Shown here in pieces: positions 19,353-27,696 of a stretch of 40,410 nucleotides of DNA. Both the position numbers and the translations under genes were made by a program. Under the pieces are notes generated by a model. It saw nothing but the letters and a program-made list of their open reading frames with translations, was not told the origin of the DNA and did not search any database. Source of the DNA: an uncultured Paracoccaceae bacterium (GTDB lineage: Bacteria; Pseudomonadota; Alphaproteobacteria; Rhodobacterales; Rhodobacteraceae); contig CAKZOU010000028.1 in the NCBI GenBank assembly GCA_937138255.1, positions 1 through 40,410 of the forward strand. Direction: 5' to 3'. The stretch's first letter is position 1. Every line of letters starts with the position of its first letter.

Positions 19353-19426
19353 GCGGGTATGGTGAAATGGTATCACACGAGCTTCCCAAGCTCTTGGCGC
19401 GGGTTCGATTCCCGCTACCCGCTCCA
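19353..19426 (+). tRNA. tRNA-Gly (anticodon CCC)
   Basis: A 74-base cloverleaf with encoded CCA. Acceptor GCGGGTA pairs with TACCCGC, the D stem GTGA pairs with TCAC, the T arm is GCGGG-TTCGATT-CCCGC. The anticodon loop TTCCCAA gives CCC at 19385-19387, reading GGG. The top pair of the anticodon stem is a C-T mismatch, the other four pairs are canonical. It is followed 42 bases later by a RidA gene. Confidence 0.95.
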
Positions 19427-19468
19427 GCCTCCCCCGCCCGATGAAACTGCATTCCCGAGGGAGCACTT

Positions 19469-19816
19469 ATGACCATTACCCGAATTGAGTCCGGCAAGCG
19501 TATGAGCCAGGCCGTCGTCCACAACGGCATCGTCTATCTCGCTGGCCAGGTCGGCAATCCCGGCGATGACGTGACGGCCCAGACCCGCACGGTTCTGGCC
19601 GAGATCGACCGCCTGCTTGCCGCCGCCGGCACCGACAAGACGAAACTCATCACCGCCCAGATCTGGCTCGCCGACATCGCCACCGGCTTTGCCGCGATGA
19701 ACGCGGTCTGGGACGAGTGGGTCGCGCCCGGAAACACCCCCGCACGTTACACTGGGGAAGCCAAGCTGGCGGGCCCCGAGTATCTCGTCGAGATCATCGT
19801 CACCGCTGCGGTCTGA
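19469..19816 (+). CDS. RidA family protein
   Basis: 115 residues of the YjgF/YER057c/UK114 family. Archetypal RidA hydrolyses reactive enamine/imine intermediates released by PLP enzymes. This one has the subgroup pattern with GIVYLAGQVG near the N terminus, the LAEIDRLLAAAGTDKTKLITAQIWLADI core and a divergent end (KLAGPEYLVEIIVTAAV) where archetypal RidA has R105 in a different context. It may therefore belong to a Rid subgroup without proven deaminase activity. GGGAG precedes the ATG. Confidence 0.9.
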   Translation: MTITRIESGKRMSQAVVHNGIVYLAGQVGNPGDDVTAQTRTVLAEIDRLLAAAGTDKTKLITAQIWLADIATGFAAMNAVWDEWVAPGNTPARYTGEAKLAGPEYLVEIIVTAAV

Positions 19817-19826
19817 CGGCGCATCG

Positions 19827-19864
19827 CCACATTGGCCAGAGGCCCGCGCCTGTGGCCAATGTGG
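19827..19864 (+). terminator. strong hairpin after ridA
   Basis: CCACATTGGCCA at 19827-19838 pairs perfectly over 12 bases with 19853-19864, and the loop itself contains AGGC/GCCT. No T run follows, so it may be a message-end stabiliser or a bidirectional terminator between convergent ridA and pgi. Repeat copy B begins six bases later. Confidence 0.65.
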
Positions 19865-19869
19865 GATTT

Positions 19870-19907
19870 GAGTATTTATGGCCAAAAGAAATAAGGGGTC
19901 GGGGCCC
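19870..19907 (+). repeat. intergenic repeat copy B
   Basis: Plus-orientation core GAGTATTTATGGCCAAAAGAA followed by a G-rich/C-rich arm (GGGGTCGGGGCCC). It fills the gap between convergent ridA and pgi and ends next to the pgi stop codon. Confidence 0.75.
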
Positions 19908-21509
19908 TCAGGCGCCGTGGCGCTGGAGATAGTCTATGAGGCCCGCCGTTGAGCCATCTTTCCCAGTCGCGGGCTTCTTGCCTTCGACAATGGGCTGGAG
20001 GGCTGTGGCAAGCTCCTTGCCAAGCTCGACCCCCCACTGATCGAAGGAATTGATCCCGAGGATTGCGCCTTCGACAAAGACCCGGTGTTCGTAAAGCGCG
20101 ATGATCTGGCCGAGGGTGAAGGGATCGAGGCGCGGGTAGGCGAGCGTGGTTGACGGGCGGTTGCCTTCAAACACGCGATGCCGCGCCTGACGCTCGAGTT
20201 CCTCGCCTTCGAACCCCGCCTTCTCCATCATCGCCCGCGCTACCGCGAGTCTGCGACCCTGCATCAAGGCTTCGGACTGGGCGAGGCAGTTGGCGATCAG
20301 AAGTTGCTGCTGGTGGTGCAGCTCGTCCTCATGCCCGCGTGCGGCGATCATAAACTCGCAGGGCACAATCCGGGTGCCTTGGTGGATCAGTTGATAGAAG
20401 GCGTGCTGGCCGTTCGTGCCCGGCTCGCCCCAGACAATGGGGCCGCTTTGCACCGTCAGGTCGGCGCCATCCATGCTGACCCGCTTGCCGTTACTCTCCA
20501 TCTCGAGCTGCTGGAGATAGGCAGGAAGTCGGCCGAGGCGGTTGTCGTAAGGCAGGACCGCGCGGGTGGCATAGCCGCAGACCTGTGCGTGCCAGATGCC
20601 GACAAGCGCCAGAAGCGCGGGCATGTTTTCGTGCCAGTCGGCGGCGCGGAAATGGCGGTCCATCTCCTGCCCGCCGCGCAGGAAGGCGCGGAAGGCGTCC
20701 GCGCCGATGGCAATCATCAGGGAAAGCCCGATCGGACCCCAGACGGAATAGCGTCCGCCCACCCAGTCGGCAAATCCAAAGACGCGCTCGGCAGGGATTC
20801 CAAAGGCATCCGTCTTGCTCTTCGAGGTCGAAAGCGCCACGAACTGGGCCGCGGGATCCTTGACCGCCTCCGACATCCAGGCCCGCGCCGTATGGGCGTT
20901 GGTCATGGTCTCGATGGTGGTGAAGGTCTTGGAGGCGACGATCACCAGCGTCGTCGCCGGATCGCACCGGCGCAGCACATCGGCGATATCGCCGGGATCG
21001 ACGTTGGAGACGAAGTGGCAGCGCGGACCGTCATGATAGGGCGAGAGAGCGCGGACGGCCATCGCCGGCCCAAGGTCGGACCCGCCAATGCCGATGTTGA
21101 TCACATCGGTGATCGCCCCGCCCTGCCCCTTGAAGGCGCCGGAGCGGACCTTTTCGGCAAAGGTCTCCATGCGTTTGAGGGTTACCAGAACCTCGGGCAT
21201 CACATCCTGCCCGCCGACCTTGACAGGCCCGCCATCGAGGTTGCGCAGTGCGGTATGCAAAACCGCGCGGCCTTCGGTTTCGTTGATCGCCACGCCCGTG
21301 AACATCGCCTCGCGGCGCTCCGCAACCTTGGCCATGTCAAGAAGGCCGATCAGGAGAGCCCGCGCTTCCGCGTCGATATTGGTTTTGGAGTAATCGAAGA
21401 GCATATCGTCAACGCGCACCGAGAAATCTTCGGCGCGCTGGTCGTCGAAAAGGGTTTCGAACCGGCGGTGGCCGGTCCGCGCATGATGCGCCTTCAGATC
21501 ATCCCACAT
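19908..21509 (-). CDS. pgi: glucose-6-phosphate isomerase
   Basis: 533 residues. Interconverts glucose-6-phosphate and fructose-6-phosphate. Signatures: [31 protein letters not shown], the PGI signature around [32 protein letters not shown] and the C-terminal catalytic Lys region [14 protein letters not shown]. It lies three bases after pgl and completes the zwf-pgl-pgi unit. In Entner-Doudoroff organisms it mainly recycles fructose-6-phosphate back to glucose-6-phosphate. Confidence 0.97.
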   Translation of the reverse strand: MWDDLKAHHARTGHRRFETLFDDQRAEDFSVRVDDMLFDYSKTNIDAEARALLIGLLDMAKVAERREAMFTGVAINETEGRAVLHTALRNLDGGPVKVGGQDVMPEVLVTLKRMETFAEKVRSGAFKGQGGAITDVINIGIGGSDLGPAMAVRALSPYHDGPRCHFVSNVDPGDIADVLRRCDPATTLVIVASKTFTTIETMTNAHTARAWMSEAVKDPAAQFVALSTSKSKTDAFGIPAERVFGFADWVGGRYSVWGPIGLSLMIAIGADAFRAFLRGGQEMDRHFRAADWHENMPALLALVGIWHAQVCGYATRAVLPYDNRLGRLPAYLQQLEMESNGKRVSMDGADLTVQSGPIVWGEPGTNGQHAFYQLIHQGTRIVPCEFMIAARGHEDELHHQQQLLIANCLAQSEALMQGRRLAVARAMMEKAGFEGEELERQARHRVFEGNRPSTTLAYPRLDPFTLGQIIALYEHRVFVEGAILGINSFDQWGVELGKELATALQPIVEGKKPATGKDGSTAGLIDYLQRHGA

Positions 21510-21512
21510 TGC

Positions 21513-22184
21513 TCAGCTTTCTGCCCAATGAACCGTCAAACCCGACAGGAAGGCGGCAATCGGTGCCTCTTCGGGCGAAAGGGTCTTGGCGCGCTCAAGC
21601 GCCTTGAGCTTGTGGTTGCCCACGATCACGAGGTGTTTGGCAATCGCCCCGTTCAGAACCCGCGCCGAGAGGGTCACGCGCGGCTCGGGGATTCCTTCCG
21701 CGCGGGCGGCATAGAGAATACGCTCACCGTGCAAAGCGGCGGCAAGGTCGTCTGATCCCGGAAAGAGCGAGGCGGTGTGCATATCGGCACCCATTCCCAG
21801 GATCAGGACAGAGATCGGAAGTTTCGGCGCGATGGCCAGTTCCAGACCTTCAAGGGCGTGTTCGGGTTCTTCAATCGGGGCATAAAGCGGCAGGTAGTTT
21901 GCCGCCGCCGCCCGATTGACAAGCAGCCGCTCTTTGACAAGCCGGGTATTGGATCGCTCGGATGTTTCGGGCACCCAGCGCTCGTCGGTGAGCATCACAT
22001 CTACCCGATCCCATTCAAGGTCGGCTGCACAGAGAGTGTCAAACATCGGGCCCGGCGTCTCCCCTCCGGTCACCGCAAGCGTCGCGCGGTCTTCGCCGAT
22101 CAGCGCCCGTTCAAGCTCCCCCGCCAAAATATTGGCAAGGTCCATCATCATCATCTCGCTGTCGGGATAGGGTATGAGATTCAC
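21513..22184 (-). CDS. pgl: 6-phosphogluconolactonase
   Basis: 223 residues of the DevB/SOL type. Hydrolyses 6-phosphogluconolactone to 6-phosphogluconate. TLAVTGGETPGPMFDTL near the N terminus, DVMLTDERWVP in the middle and LILGMGADMHTASLFPGS are the family motifs. The start is a GTG at 22184 with GGAG eight bases upstream; zwf ends 16 bases before it. Note MHTASLFP instead of the common DGHTASLFP. Confidence 0.94.
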   Translation of the reverse strand: MNLIPYPDSEMMMMDLANILAGELERALIGEDRATLAVTGGETPGPMFDTLCAADLEWDRVDVMLTDERWVPETSERSNTRLVKERLLVNRAAAANYLPLYAPIEEPEHALEGLELAIAPKLPISVLILGMGADMHTASLFPGSDDLAAALHGERILYAARAEGIPEPRVTLSARVLNGAIAKHLVIVGNHKLKALERAKTLSPEEAPIAAFLSGLTVHWAES

Positions 22185-22200
22185 CGGGCAGTCTCCGTCT

Positions 22201-23655
22201 TTAGCCTTTGATGTCGCGCCAGCGGCGGCCGTCGCGATGCATCAGCATCATGGCATCTTCCGGCCCCGCAGAGCCAGACTCATAATGCTTGGGCACGTCA
22301 TTGCGCCGCACCCATCCATCGATGATCGGATCGGTCCAGGCCCAGGCCGCCTCGACCTCGTCGCCGCGCATGAAGAGGGTCTGGTTGCCGCGGATCACAT
22401 CCATGATGAGCCGCTCGTAGGCATCGGGGACTTCCTCAGCCTCGGGCCCGAGCGCCTCGGCAAAGCTCATGTCGAGCGGCACGTCGATAAGGCGCATACC
22501 CCCCGGCCCCGGTTCCTTGATCGTCACCTGCAGGTCCATGCCTTCGTTGGGCTGTAGCCGGATCGACAGGATATTGCGATGGCGCGCCACGTCGCCTTCA
22601 AAGATCGTGTGGCCAAGATCCTGAAAGACTACGGCGATTTCCGAGCTTCGCGCCTTCATCCGCTTGCCCGTGCGCAAATAGAAGGGCACGCCCGCCCACC
22701 GCCAGTTGGCGATGTGGCACTTCATGGCGACGAAGCTCTCGGTATGCGATTTGGCGTTGTCCGCATCTTCGCGATAGGAGGCGCCCTTCGCGCCAGCATC
22801 ATACTGGCCACGCACGATGTGGTGCGGGTCGACCGGCTGGAGCGCGCGGATCACCTTGAGCTTCTCATCCCGCACCGCGTCGGCATCGAACATGCTCGGC
22901 GGTTCCATGGCGATGAGGCACAATAGCTGCATCAGGTGGTTCTGGACCATGTCCCGCATGGCGCCCGAGGTGTCGTAATAGGTGCCCCGCCCTTCGACAC
23001 CAACGGTTTCCGCGACGGTGATCTGGATGTGATCGACGTAGTGGTTGTTCCAGAGCGGTTCAAAGAGAACGTTGCCAAAGCGCACCGCCATCAGGTTTTG
23101 AACGGTCTCTTTGCCAAGATAATGGTCGATCCGATAGATCTGTTTCTCGTCGAAATGACGCGCGAGCGTGGTGTTCAAGGCTTTTGCCGACGCGAGGTCG
23201 CGGCCGAACGGCTTTTCAACGACGACCCGGCTTTCGGCGTTGGTGATCCCGTGCTTGTGCAGCCGCTCGGCCAAATCCCCGAAGAGGGCCGGTGCCACCG
23301 AGAAATAGAAGGCGCGAACCACACCGTCACGCATGAGCGCGCCAAGATCGTTCCAGCCGCCATCGCCCTTTGCGTCAATCGCGACATAGTGCAACCGTTC
23401 CAGAAAGCGCGCGATCGCAGCCTCTTCCTTCGCTTCCGGACCGCCAAATTCGGCAATTGCTTCGGCAACAAGCGCCCGAAACCCGGCGTTGTCCATTTCG
23501 GACCGCGCCGCGCCGATAATCCGCGCAATCTCTGGCATTTGTCCGCCGAGGAAGCGGCGAAACAGGCCCGGAAGGATCTTGCGTCGGGCAAGATCGCCCG
23601 TGCCGCCGAAAATTACGAGGTCGAAATCATCGACCGGAATGACACGCGAAACCAT
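22201..23655 (-). CDS. zwf: glucose-6-phosphate 1-dehydrogenase
   Basis: 484 residues. Oxidises glucose-6-phosphate to the lactone with NAD(P). VIFGGTGDLARRKILPGL is the cofactor site; RIDHYLGKETVQNLMAVRFGN contains the catalytic signature. The open frame extends 53 codons further upstream, but GGAGAGAAGA in front of the ATG at 23655 and the match to family N termini fix the start. Head of zwf-pgl-pgi. A perfect LacI-type palindrome lies 44 bases before the start codon. Confidence 0.96.
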   Translation of the reverse strand: MVSRVIPVDDFDLVIFGGTGDLARRKILPGLFRRFLGGQMPEIARIIGAARSEMDNAGFRALVAEAIAEFGGPEAKEEAAIARFLERLHYVAIDAKGDGGWNDLGALMRDGVVRAFYFSVAPALFGDLAERLHKHGITNAESRVVVEKPFGRDLASAKALNTTLARHFDEKQIYRIDHYLGKETVQNLMAVRFGNVLFEPLWNNHYVDHIQITVAETVGVEGRGTYYDTSGAMRDMVQNHLMQLLCLIAMEPPSMFDADAVRDEKLKVIRALQPVDPHHIVRGQYDAGAKGASYREDADNAKSHTESFVAMKCHIANWRWAGVPFYLRTGKRMKARSSEIAVVFQDLGHTIFEGDVARHRNILSIRLQPNEGMDLQVTIKEPGPGGMRLIDVPLDMSFAEALGPEAEEVPDAYERLIMDVIRGNQTLFMRGDEVEAAWAWTDPIIDGWVRRNDVPKHYESGSAGPEDAMMLMHRDGRRWRDIKG

Positions 23656-23699
23656 TCTTCTCTCCGCCGCCGCTGGCACTGCATCGCTCGCGTCAGCTT

Positions 23700-23713
23700 C
23701 GTTAGCGCTAACG
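23700..23713 (-). promoter_or_regulatory. LacI-type operator palindrome before zwf
   Basis: CGTTAGCGCTAACG is a perfect 14-base palindrome with the central CG typical of LacI-family operators. It lies about 8-21 bases downstream of the start site expected from a possible TAGACT-N17-TACAAG promoter (minus strand, 23728-23756), a position suited to repression. The repressor gene is not in the window. Confidence 0.6.
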
Positions 23714-23789
23714 CCGCATTTGCGCGCCTTGTAGCGGGATGCATGACCCAAGTCTAGCATCAACAGGCAAGAAAGGAATACACCGCAGG

Positions 23790-24377
23790 TCAGGCTTCGA
23801 GTTCGGCATCCCAATAGAGATAATCGACCCAGCTTTCATGCAGGTGGTTGGGCGGGAATCTGCGGCCATAGTTGCGAAGCTCTTCCGACGAGGGCTGGCG
23901 CGGCGGTTTTCGCAAGGTCAGCCCCGAGCGGTGCAGGCTTTTTGAGCCCTTCGCCAGATTGCAGGGCGCGCAGGCGGCCACAACGTTTTCCCAGCTGGTC
24001 ACGCCGCCGCGGGCGCGGGGCACGACGTGATCGAAGGTCAGATCGCCTTTCGAACCGCAATACTGGCAACAGAACTCGTCCCTCAGAAAAAGATTAAAGC
24101 GCGTGAAGGCCACGCGCTTTTGGGGTTTCACATAGTCCTTCAGGACGACGACCGAGGGGATCTTGATCACCGTCGAGGGGCTTCTGACCACCTCGTCGTA
24201 TTCGGCGACGATATCCACCCTGTCGAGCCAGGCCGCCTTTATCGCCTCCTGCCAGGGCCAGAGCGACAGTGGATAGTAGGACAAGGGGCGGAAATCGGCG
24301 TTCAGCACCAGCGCGGGATGTGAGCGGAGCGCTGCGGGATCCCTGACGAATTCGGTCCTGAAATCGGCGCCATCCAT
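23790..24377 (-). CDS. HNH endonuclease domain protein
   Basis: 195 residues. The C-terminal half holds a zinc-bound HNH fold: CCQYCG, FDHVVPRARGG and CAPCNLAKG, so catalytic His and metal ligands are intact. The N-terminal half (LVLNADFRPLSYYPLSLWPWQEAI) is the region shared by a widely conserved, chromosomally encoded bacterial HNH group. Not part of a mobile element or restriction system here. Cellular role is unknown; GAGGAA lies before the ATG. Confidence 0.9.
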   Translation of the reverse strand: MDGADFRTEFVRDPAALRSHPALVLNADFRPLSYYPLSLWPWQEAIKAAWLDRVDIVAEYDEVVRSPSTVIKIPSVVVLKDYVKPQKRVAFTRFNLFLRDEFCCQYCGSKGDLTFDHVVPRARGGVTSWENVVAACAPCNLAKGSKSLHRSGLTLRKPPRQPSSEELRNYGRRFPPNHLHESWVDYLYWDAELEA

Positions 24378-24543
24378 AGTGACTCGTTCCTCGCCCTGCC
24401 TGCCTCACCGGCATCAGAGCGGGAGCCCCGCTCCTGCCGTGCGCCCACTATATCTGGCGTTTGTCCACTGGCAAGCCCTACATCATCTCGTGGTTCGCGA
24501 GGGGAAGGCTGGCCCAGCTAAGTAACGCCAGCGTGACGAAATA

Positions 24544-25212
24544 TCAGGCGTAGCCAAGCCGCTCGCGCATGAAAGCAAGCGCAACCGAAAGCCCGTCCGG
24601 CGCGATGCCGTGGCCGGTGCCTTTCATCACATGGGCGTAGATCTCTTCCCAACCCGCCGCCTGCAGCCCCTCGGCCGCCTGCGCCATGGATTGAATCGGC
24701 ACAACCTGATCATCATCGCCATGCACCAGAAGCACCGGCGGGCGGCATTGCACCTCGTCGCCGAGCAACTCGGGCTGAATAAGCCGCCCAGAAAAAGCAC
24801 AAATCCCTGCCACAGCATCCTCGCGGCGCGGCAGGACATGGAGCGCCATCATCGTCCCTTGCGAGAAGCCGAAGACCATCACCTGCTCTGGCAGGAGATC
24901 CTCATCGACCATCACGCCATCGAGAAAGGCGTTGAGATCGTCGGCGGCGTGGTAGAGCCCCGCCTCGCTTTCCTCTTCGCTCGATCCGTCGATCCACGGG
25001 ATCGGAAACCACTGAAAGCCGAAGGGCGAACCGGCGCAGTTTTCCGGAGCGTCAGGCGCGATGAACATCGTATCGGGCATATGCTCCGCCAAGGGATCGG
25101 CAAGGCCGATCAGGTCGGCCCCGTTGGCGCCATAGCCATGCAGAAAGATCACTGCCGAGCGCATCTCGCCCGAAAGGGGCTCGCGCCGTTCCGCCGTCAG
25201 TGCTCGTGTCAT
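24544..25212 (-). CDS. alpha/beta hydrolase, phospholipase/carboxylesterase family
   Basis: 222 residues. FLHGYGANGADLIGL holds the oxyanion region, GFSQGTMMALH the nucleophile Ser, VHGDDDQVVP the Asp and GTGHGI the His. Resembles short-chain esterase/lysophospholipase (Est/YpfH) members. The ATG at 25212 overlaps the stop of the glycosylase gene as ATGA and has GGAAGG upstream. Natural substrate unknown. Last of four overlapping genes starting with cbiD. The 166 bases between it and the HNH gene contain only a 7-bp hairpin (24417-24433) and no ORF that I can support. Confidence 0.88.
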   Translation of the reverse strand: MTRALTAERREPLSGEMRSAVIFLHGYGANGADLIGLADPLAEHMPDTMFIAPDAPENCAGSPFGFQWFPIPWIDGSSEEESEAGLYHAADDLNAFLDGVMVDEDLLPEQVMVFGFSQGTMMALHVLPRREDAVAGICAFSGRLIQPELLGDEVQCRPPVLLVHGDDDQVVPIQSMAQAAEGLQAAGWEEIYAHVMKGTGHGIAPDGLSVALAFMRERLGYA

Positions 25213-25841
25213 CGGATGCCTTCCCGTTGTTTGATCGTTCTGTAGTAGGCCCACAGAAGCCGCGCCGCAACCGCCCGCCAAGGCGACCAGTCCTCGGCCA
25301 TCGCGCGAAGGTGCGCGGGGCTTGGGCGCTCTGGCAAATCGAAGAGGACCCGCGCCGCTTCCTGCAAGGCGAGATCGCCTGCGGCGAAAACATCGGCGCG
25401 ACCGAGGGCGAACATCGCATAGATCTCGGCCGTCCAGACGCCGATGCCTTTGACCGCCGTCAGGGTGGCGATCACCTCCTCGTCGGGTCGTGTTCTCAGC
25501 CCTGCAAAATCAATGCCCGACCGGGCCAGCCCTTGGGCGTAGGCAATCTTCGGGCGCGACAGCCCCGCCGCCCGCAGGGCCTCGGGCGCGGCAGCGGCCA
25601 CGGCGGCCTCTTCGATCAAGCCCGCCTCTTCCAGCCTTTTCCAGATCGCCGCCGCCGAGGCGATGCTCACCTGCTGGCCCACGATGGCTGAAAGCAGCGC
25701 CTCAAATCCGTCTGGCCTTCGACGGAGCGGCAGCGGCCCGCAAGCCTCCATCGCCGTGGCAAACTTTGGTTCGCGGACGGCGAGCCACGCGGCCCCCTCG
25801 GCCACGCAGGCGGGGGTTTCGATGATCCGGCCAATGCTCAA
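25209..25841 (-). CDS. DNA-3-methyladenine glycosylase II, AlkA-like (HhH-GPD)
   Basis: 210 residues of the helix-hairpin-helix GPD superfamily. SAIVGQQVSIASAAAIW is the conserved barrel entry, LTAVKGIGVWTAEIYAMF the hairpin, and the Asp in VFAAGDLALQ the catalytic residue. It removes alkylated bases. No Ada-like N-terminal domain is fused. The start is a TTG overlapping the cobK stop (TTGA). It has no evident tie to cobalamin synthesis despite being translated within that unit. Confidence 0.9.
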   Translation of the reverse strand: MSIGRIIETPACVAEGAAWLAVREPKFATAMEACGPLPLRRRPDGFEALLSAIVGQQVSIASAAAIWKRLEEAGLIEEAAVAAAAPEALRAAGLSRPKIAYAQGLARSGIDFAGLRTRPDEEVIATLTAVKGIGVWTAEIYAMFALGRADVFAAGDLALQEAARVLFDLPERPSPAHLRAMAEDWSPWRAVAARLLWAYYRTIKQREGIR

Positions 25842-26563
25842 AGGGCGCGAATCCAGTCGAGCGCCTCTTCGGGCGTCGCGACCCGTTCCGCCTCGGGCAT
25901 TGGCGGGCGAGCGATCATCACAACAGCGATGCCAAGTGATCGCGCGGCGTCGAGCTTGCCCCGCCCCGGCCCGCCCGAATTCTTCGTGACAACCACATCG
26001 ACCCCGAGGGCCGAAAGGAGGTCCGCTTCATCCTCAGCATGGCGCGAGGGGCGCCCGATAAGATATTCGCCGCCGTCAATCGGAAAGGGTTCGCGGGGCG
26101 GATCAATCACGCGGCAAATCACGCGGCGGCCCTCAAGACCGGCAAACTCCACGAGCGTCTGGCGGCCGGTCGCGAGAAAGACGCAAGCACCCGGCGGCAC
26201 GGCCGCTACAGCCTCGTCAATGCTGCCGACATGCGTCCACTCATCGCCGTCTTCCTCCGCCCACGGGTGCCGCAGCACATGGAGATAGGGCATTCCGCGC
26301 GCGGCGCAGAGCTTGGCAGTGCGGCCGGTAATGCGCGCGGCATAGGGATGGGTCGCATCGACAACGGCGCGAATGCCTTGATTGTGCAGGAAGGTTTCAA
26401 ACCCCTCAGCACCGCCGAACCCGCCGATCCGCGTTGGCAAGGCGAGAGGTGCGGGGTCTTCGGTCACACCTGCGATCGAGGCATGGCCCGCGATCCCTTC
26501 CTTGGCCATCGCAGCGGCGATGTGGCGGCCCTCGGTCGTTCCTGCGAGCAGAAGAACGCTCAT
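25838..26563 (-). CDS. cobK: precorrin-6A reductase CobK/CbiJ
   Basis: 241 residues. Reduces (cobalt-)precorrin-6A to 6B with NADPH. VLLLAGTTEGRHIAAAM at the N terminus, VDATHPYAARIT, FLATGRQTLVEF and VVTKNSGGPGRGKLDAA are the family motifs. Overlaps cbiD (ATGA) and the glycosylase gene (TTGA). Confidence 0.93.
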   Translation of the reverse strand: MSVLLLAGTTEGRHIAAAMAKEGIAGHASIAGVTEDPAPLALPTRIGGFGGAEGFETFLHNQGIRAVVDATHPYAARITGRTAKLCAARGMPYLHVLRHPWAEEDGDEWTHVGSIDEAVAAVPPGACVFLATGRQTLVEFAGLEGRRVICRVIDPPREPFPIDGGEYLIGRPSRHAEDEADLLSALGVDVVVTKNSGGPGRGKLDAARSLGIAVVMIARPPMPEAERVATPEEALDWIRAL

Positions 26564-27600
26564 TGCCCCGCCCTCGCCAGAATCTTACCGGCGCGATCAA
26601 TCACGACAACGTCGACCGCCGTCTGCGGCAACTGGGCCGCGATCCGCGCCCACGCGTCAGAAGCCACGGCCTCGGCCATCGAAGGGCAAATCTCGAACGC
26701 CTCGAGGGCCGTATTCGCCGCCGCCAGTCGCGGCTCGCCCATCCGACTGGCGAGCGCCGCGAAATCCACCTGGCTGCGCCCTGAATGAAGATCGACAGCC
26801 CCCTGCGCCGCTTTGGTCAACTTGCCGATGCCGCCCGCGATGGTCAGACGGTCGACGGGATGTTTAGCGAGATACTTTACCACGCCACCGAGGAAATCCC
26901 CCATGTCGAGCAGCGCTGAGTCCGGCAGGCGATAGAGTTCCTTCACCACCCTCTCGCTGGTCGCCCCCGTCGAGCCGGCAACATGGGTCAGCCCTTCGGC
27001 CCGCGCCACATCGATTCCCCGATGAATCGAGGCGATCCAGGCCGCACAGGAGAAGGGCCGCACGATGCCGGTGGTGCCGAGGATCGACAGGCCGCCAACA
27101 ATGCCCAGGCGCGGGTTCCAGGTTTTGGCGGCAAGCGCTTCGCCGCCGGGAACCGAGATTGTCAGAATCGCGTTCGGCGCATGACCTGTCGTGCTGGCCA
27201 CCTCCGCGACCGCTTCATCCATCATCGCCCTGGGAACGGGATTGATCGCAGGCTCACCAACCGCAACGGGCAGGCCCGGTTTGGTCACCTGCCCAACGCC
27301 CTCACCCGCCTTGAAGATAACGCCGCCCTCCGATGCTTCCACCCGCACCACGATCAGCGCGCCGTGGGTCACATCGGGATCATCGCCCGCGTCCTTGATG
27401 ATGCCAGCCTCGGCCCAGCCATCACCCTCGGCCCGATGCGCCACCGCAAAGCGCGGGCGCTCGCCCTTGGGCAGCGTGATCTCGACCTCGTCGATCCATT
27501 CCCCGCCCCAGAGCCTCAACAAGGCGGCCTTCGTCGCCGCGGTCGCGCAGGCGCCGGTGGTCCAGCCTTTTCTGAGGGTCGTAGCGGGGTTCTGATCCAT
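26560..27600 (-). CDS. cbiD: cobalt-precorrin-5B C1-methyltransferase CbiD
   Basis: 346 residues. LRKGWTTGACATAATKAAL at the N terminus and GGLSILGTTGIVRPFS in the middle are CbiD signatures, with DMGDFLGGVVKYLAKHPVDRLTIAGGIGKLTKAAQG near the end. CbiD methylates C1 of the corrin ring with SAM. It is classed with the anaerobic pathway, where it replaces CobF, yet it is widespread in aerobic alphaproteobacteria. First gene of the minus-strand cobalamin unit; the 96 bases to cobA hold no room for a B12 riboswitch. Confidence 0.94.
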   Translation of the reverse strand: MDQNPATTLRKGWTTGACATAATKAALLRLWGGEWIDEVEITLPKGERPRFAVAHRAEGDGWAEAGIIKDAGDDPDVTHGALIVVRVEASEGGVIFKAGEGVGQVTKPGLPVAVGEPAINPVPRAMMDEAVAEVASTTGHAPNAILTISVPGGEALAAKTWNPRLGIVGGLSILGTTGIVRPFSCAAWIASIHRGIDVARAEGLTHVAGSTGATSERVVKELYRLPDSALLDMGDFLGGVVKYLAKHPVDRLTIAGGIGKLTKAAQGAVDLHSGRSQVDFAALASRMGEPRLAAANTALEAFEICPSMAEAVASDAWARIAAQLPQTAVDVVVIDRAGKILARAGQ

Positions 27601-27696
27601 CCCTGAAGCCTACACCCGTGCCCCTCTGCCGCCAATCTCGATTCAGGTGTCGTTTGCCATCTTTCCCCGAACCGTCTCATTCCGCATAAACGGCGC

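Noticed and set aside
20178-21755. Long open frame of 525 codons on the plus strand
   Set aside because: Antisense to pgi and pgl, both well supported; no domain is recognisable.
23790-24377. HNH protein as part of a phage, restriction or defence island
   Set aside because: No methyltransferase, integrase, toxin or atypical base composition surrounds it; it sits between housekeeping genes.
27601-27696. Possible cobalamin riboswitch between cbiD and cobA
   Set aside because: Only 96 bases are available and the B12-box sequence is not visible; a cobalamin riboswitch needs about twice that length.
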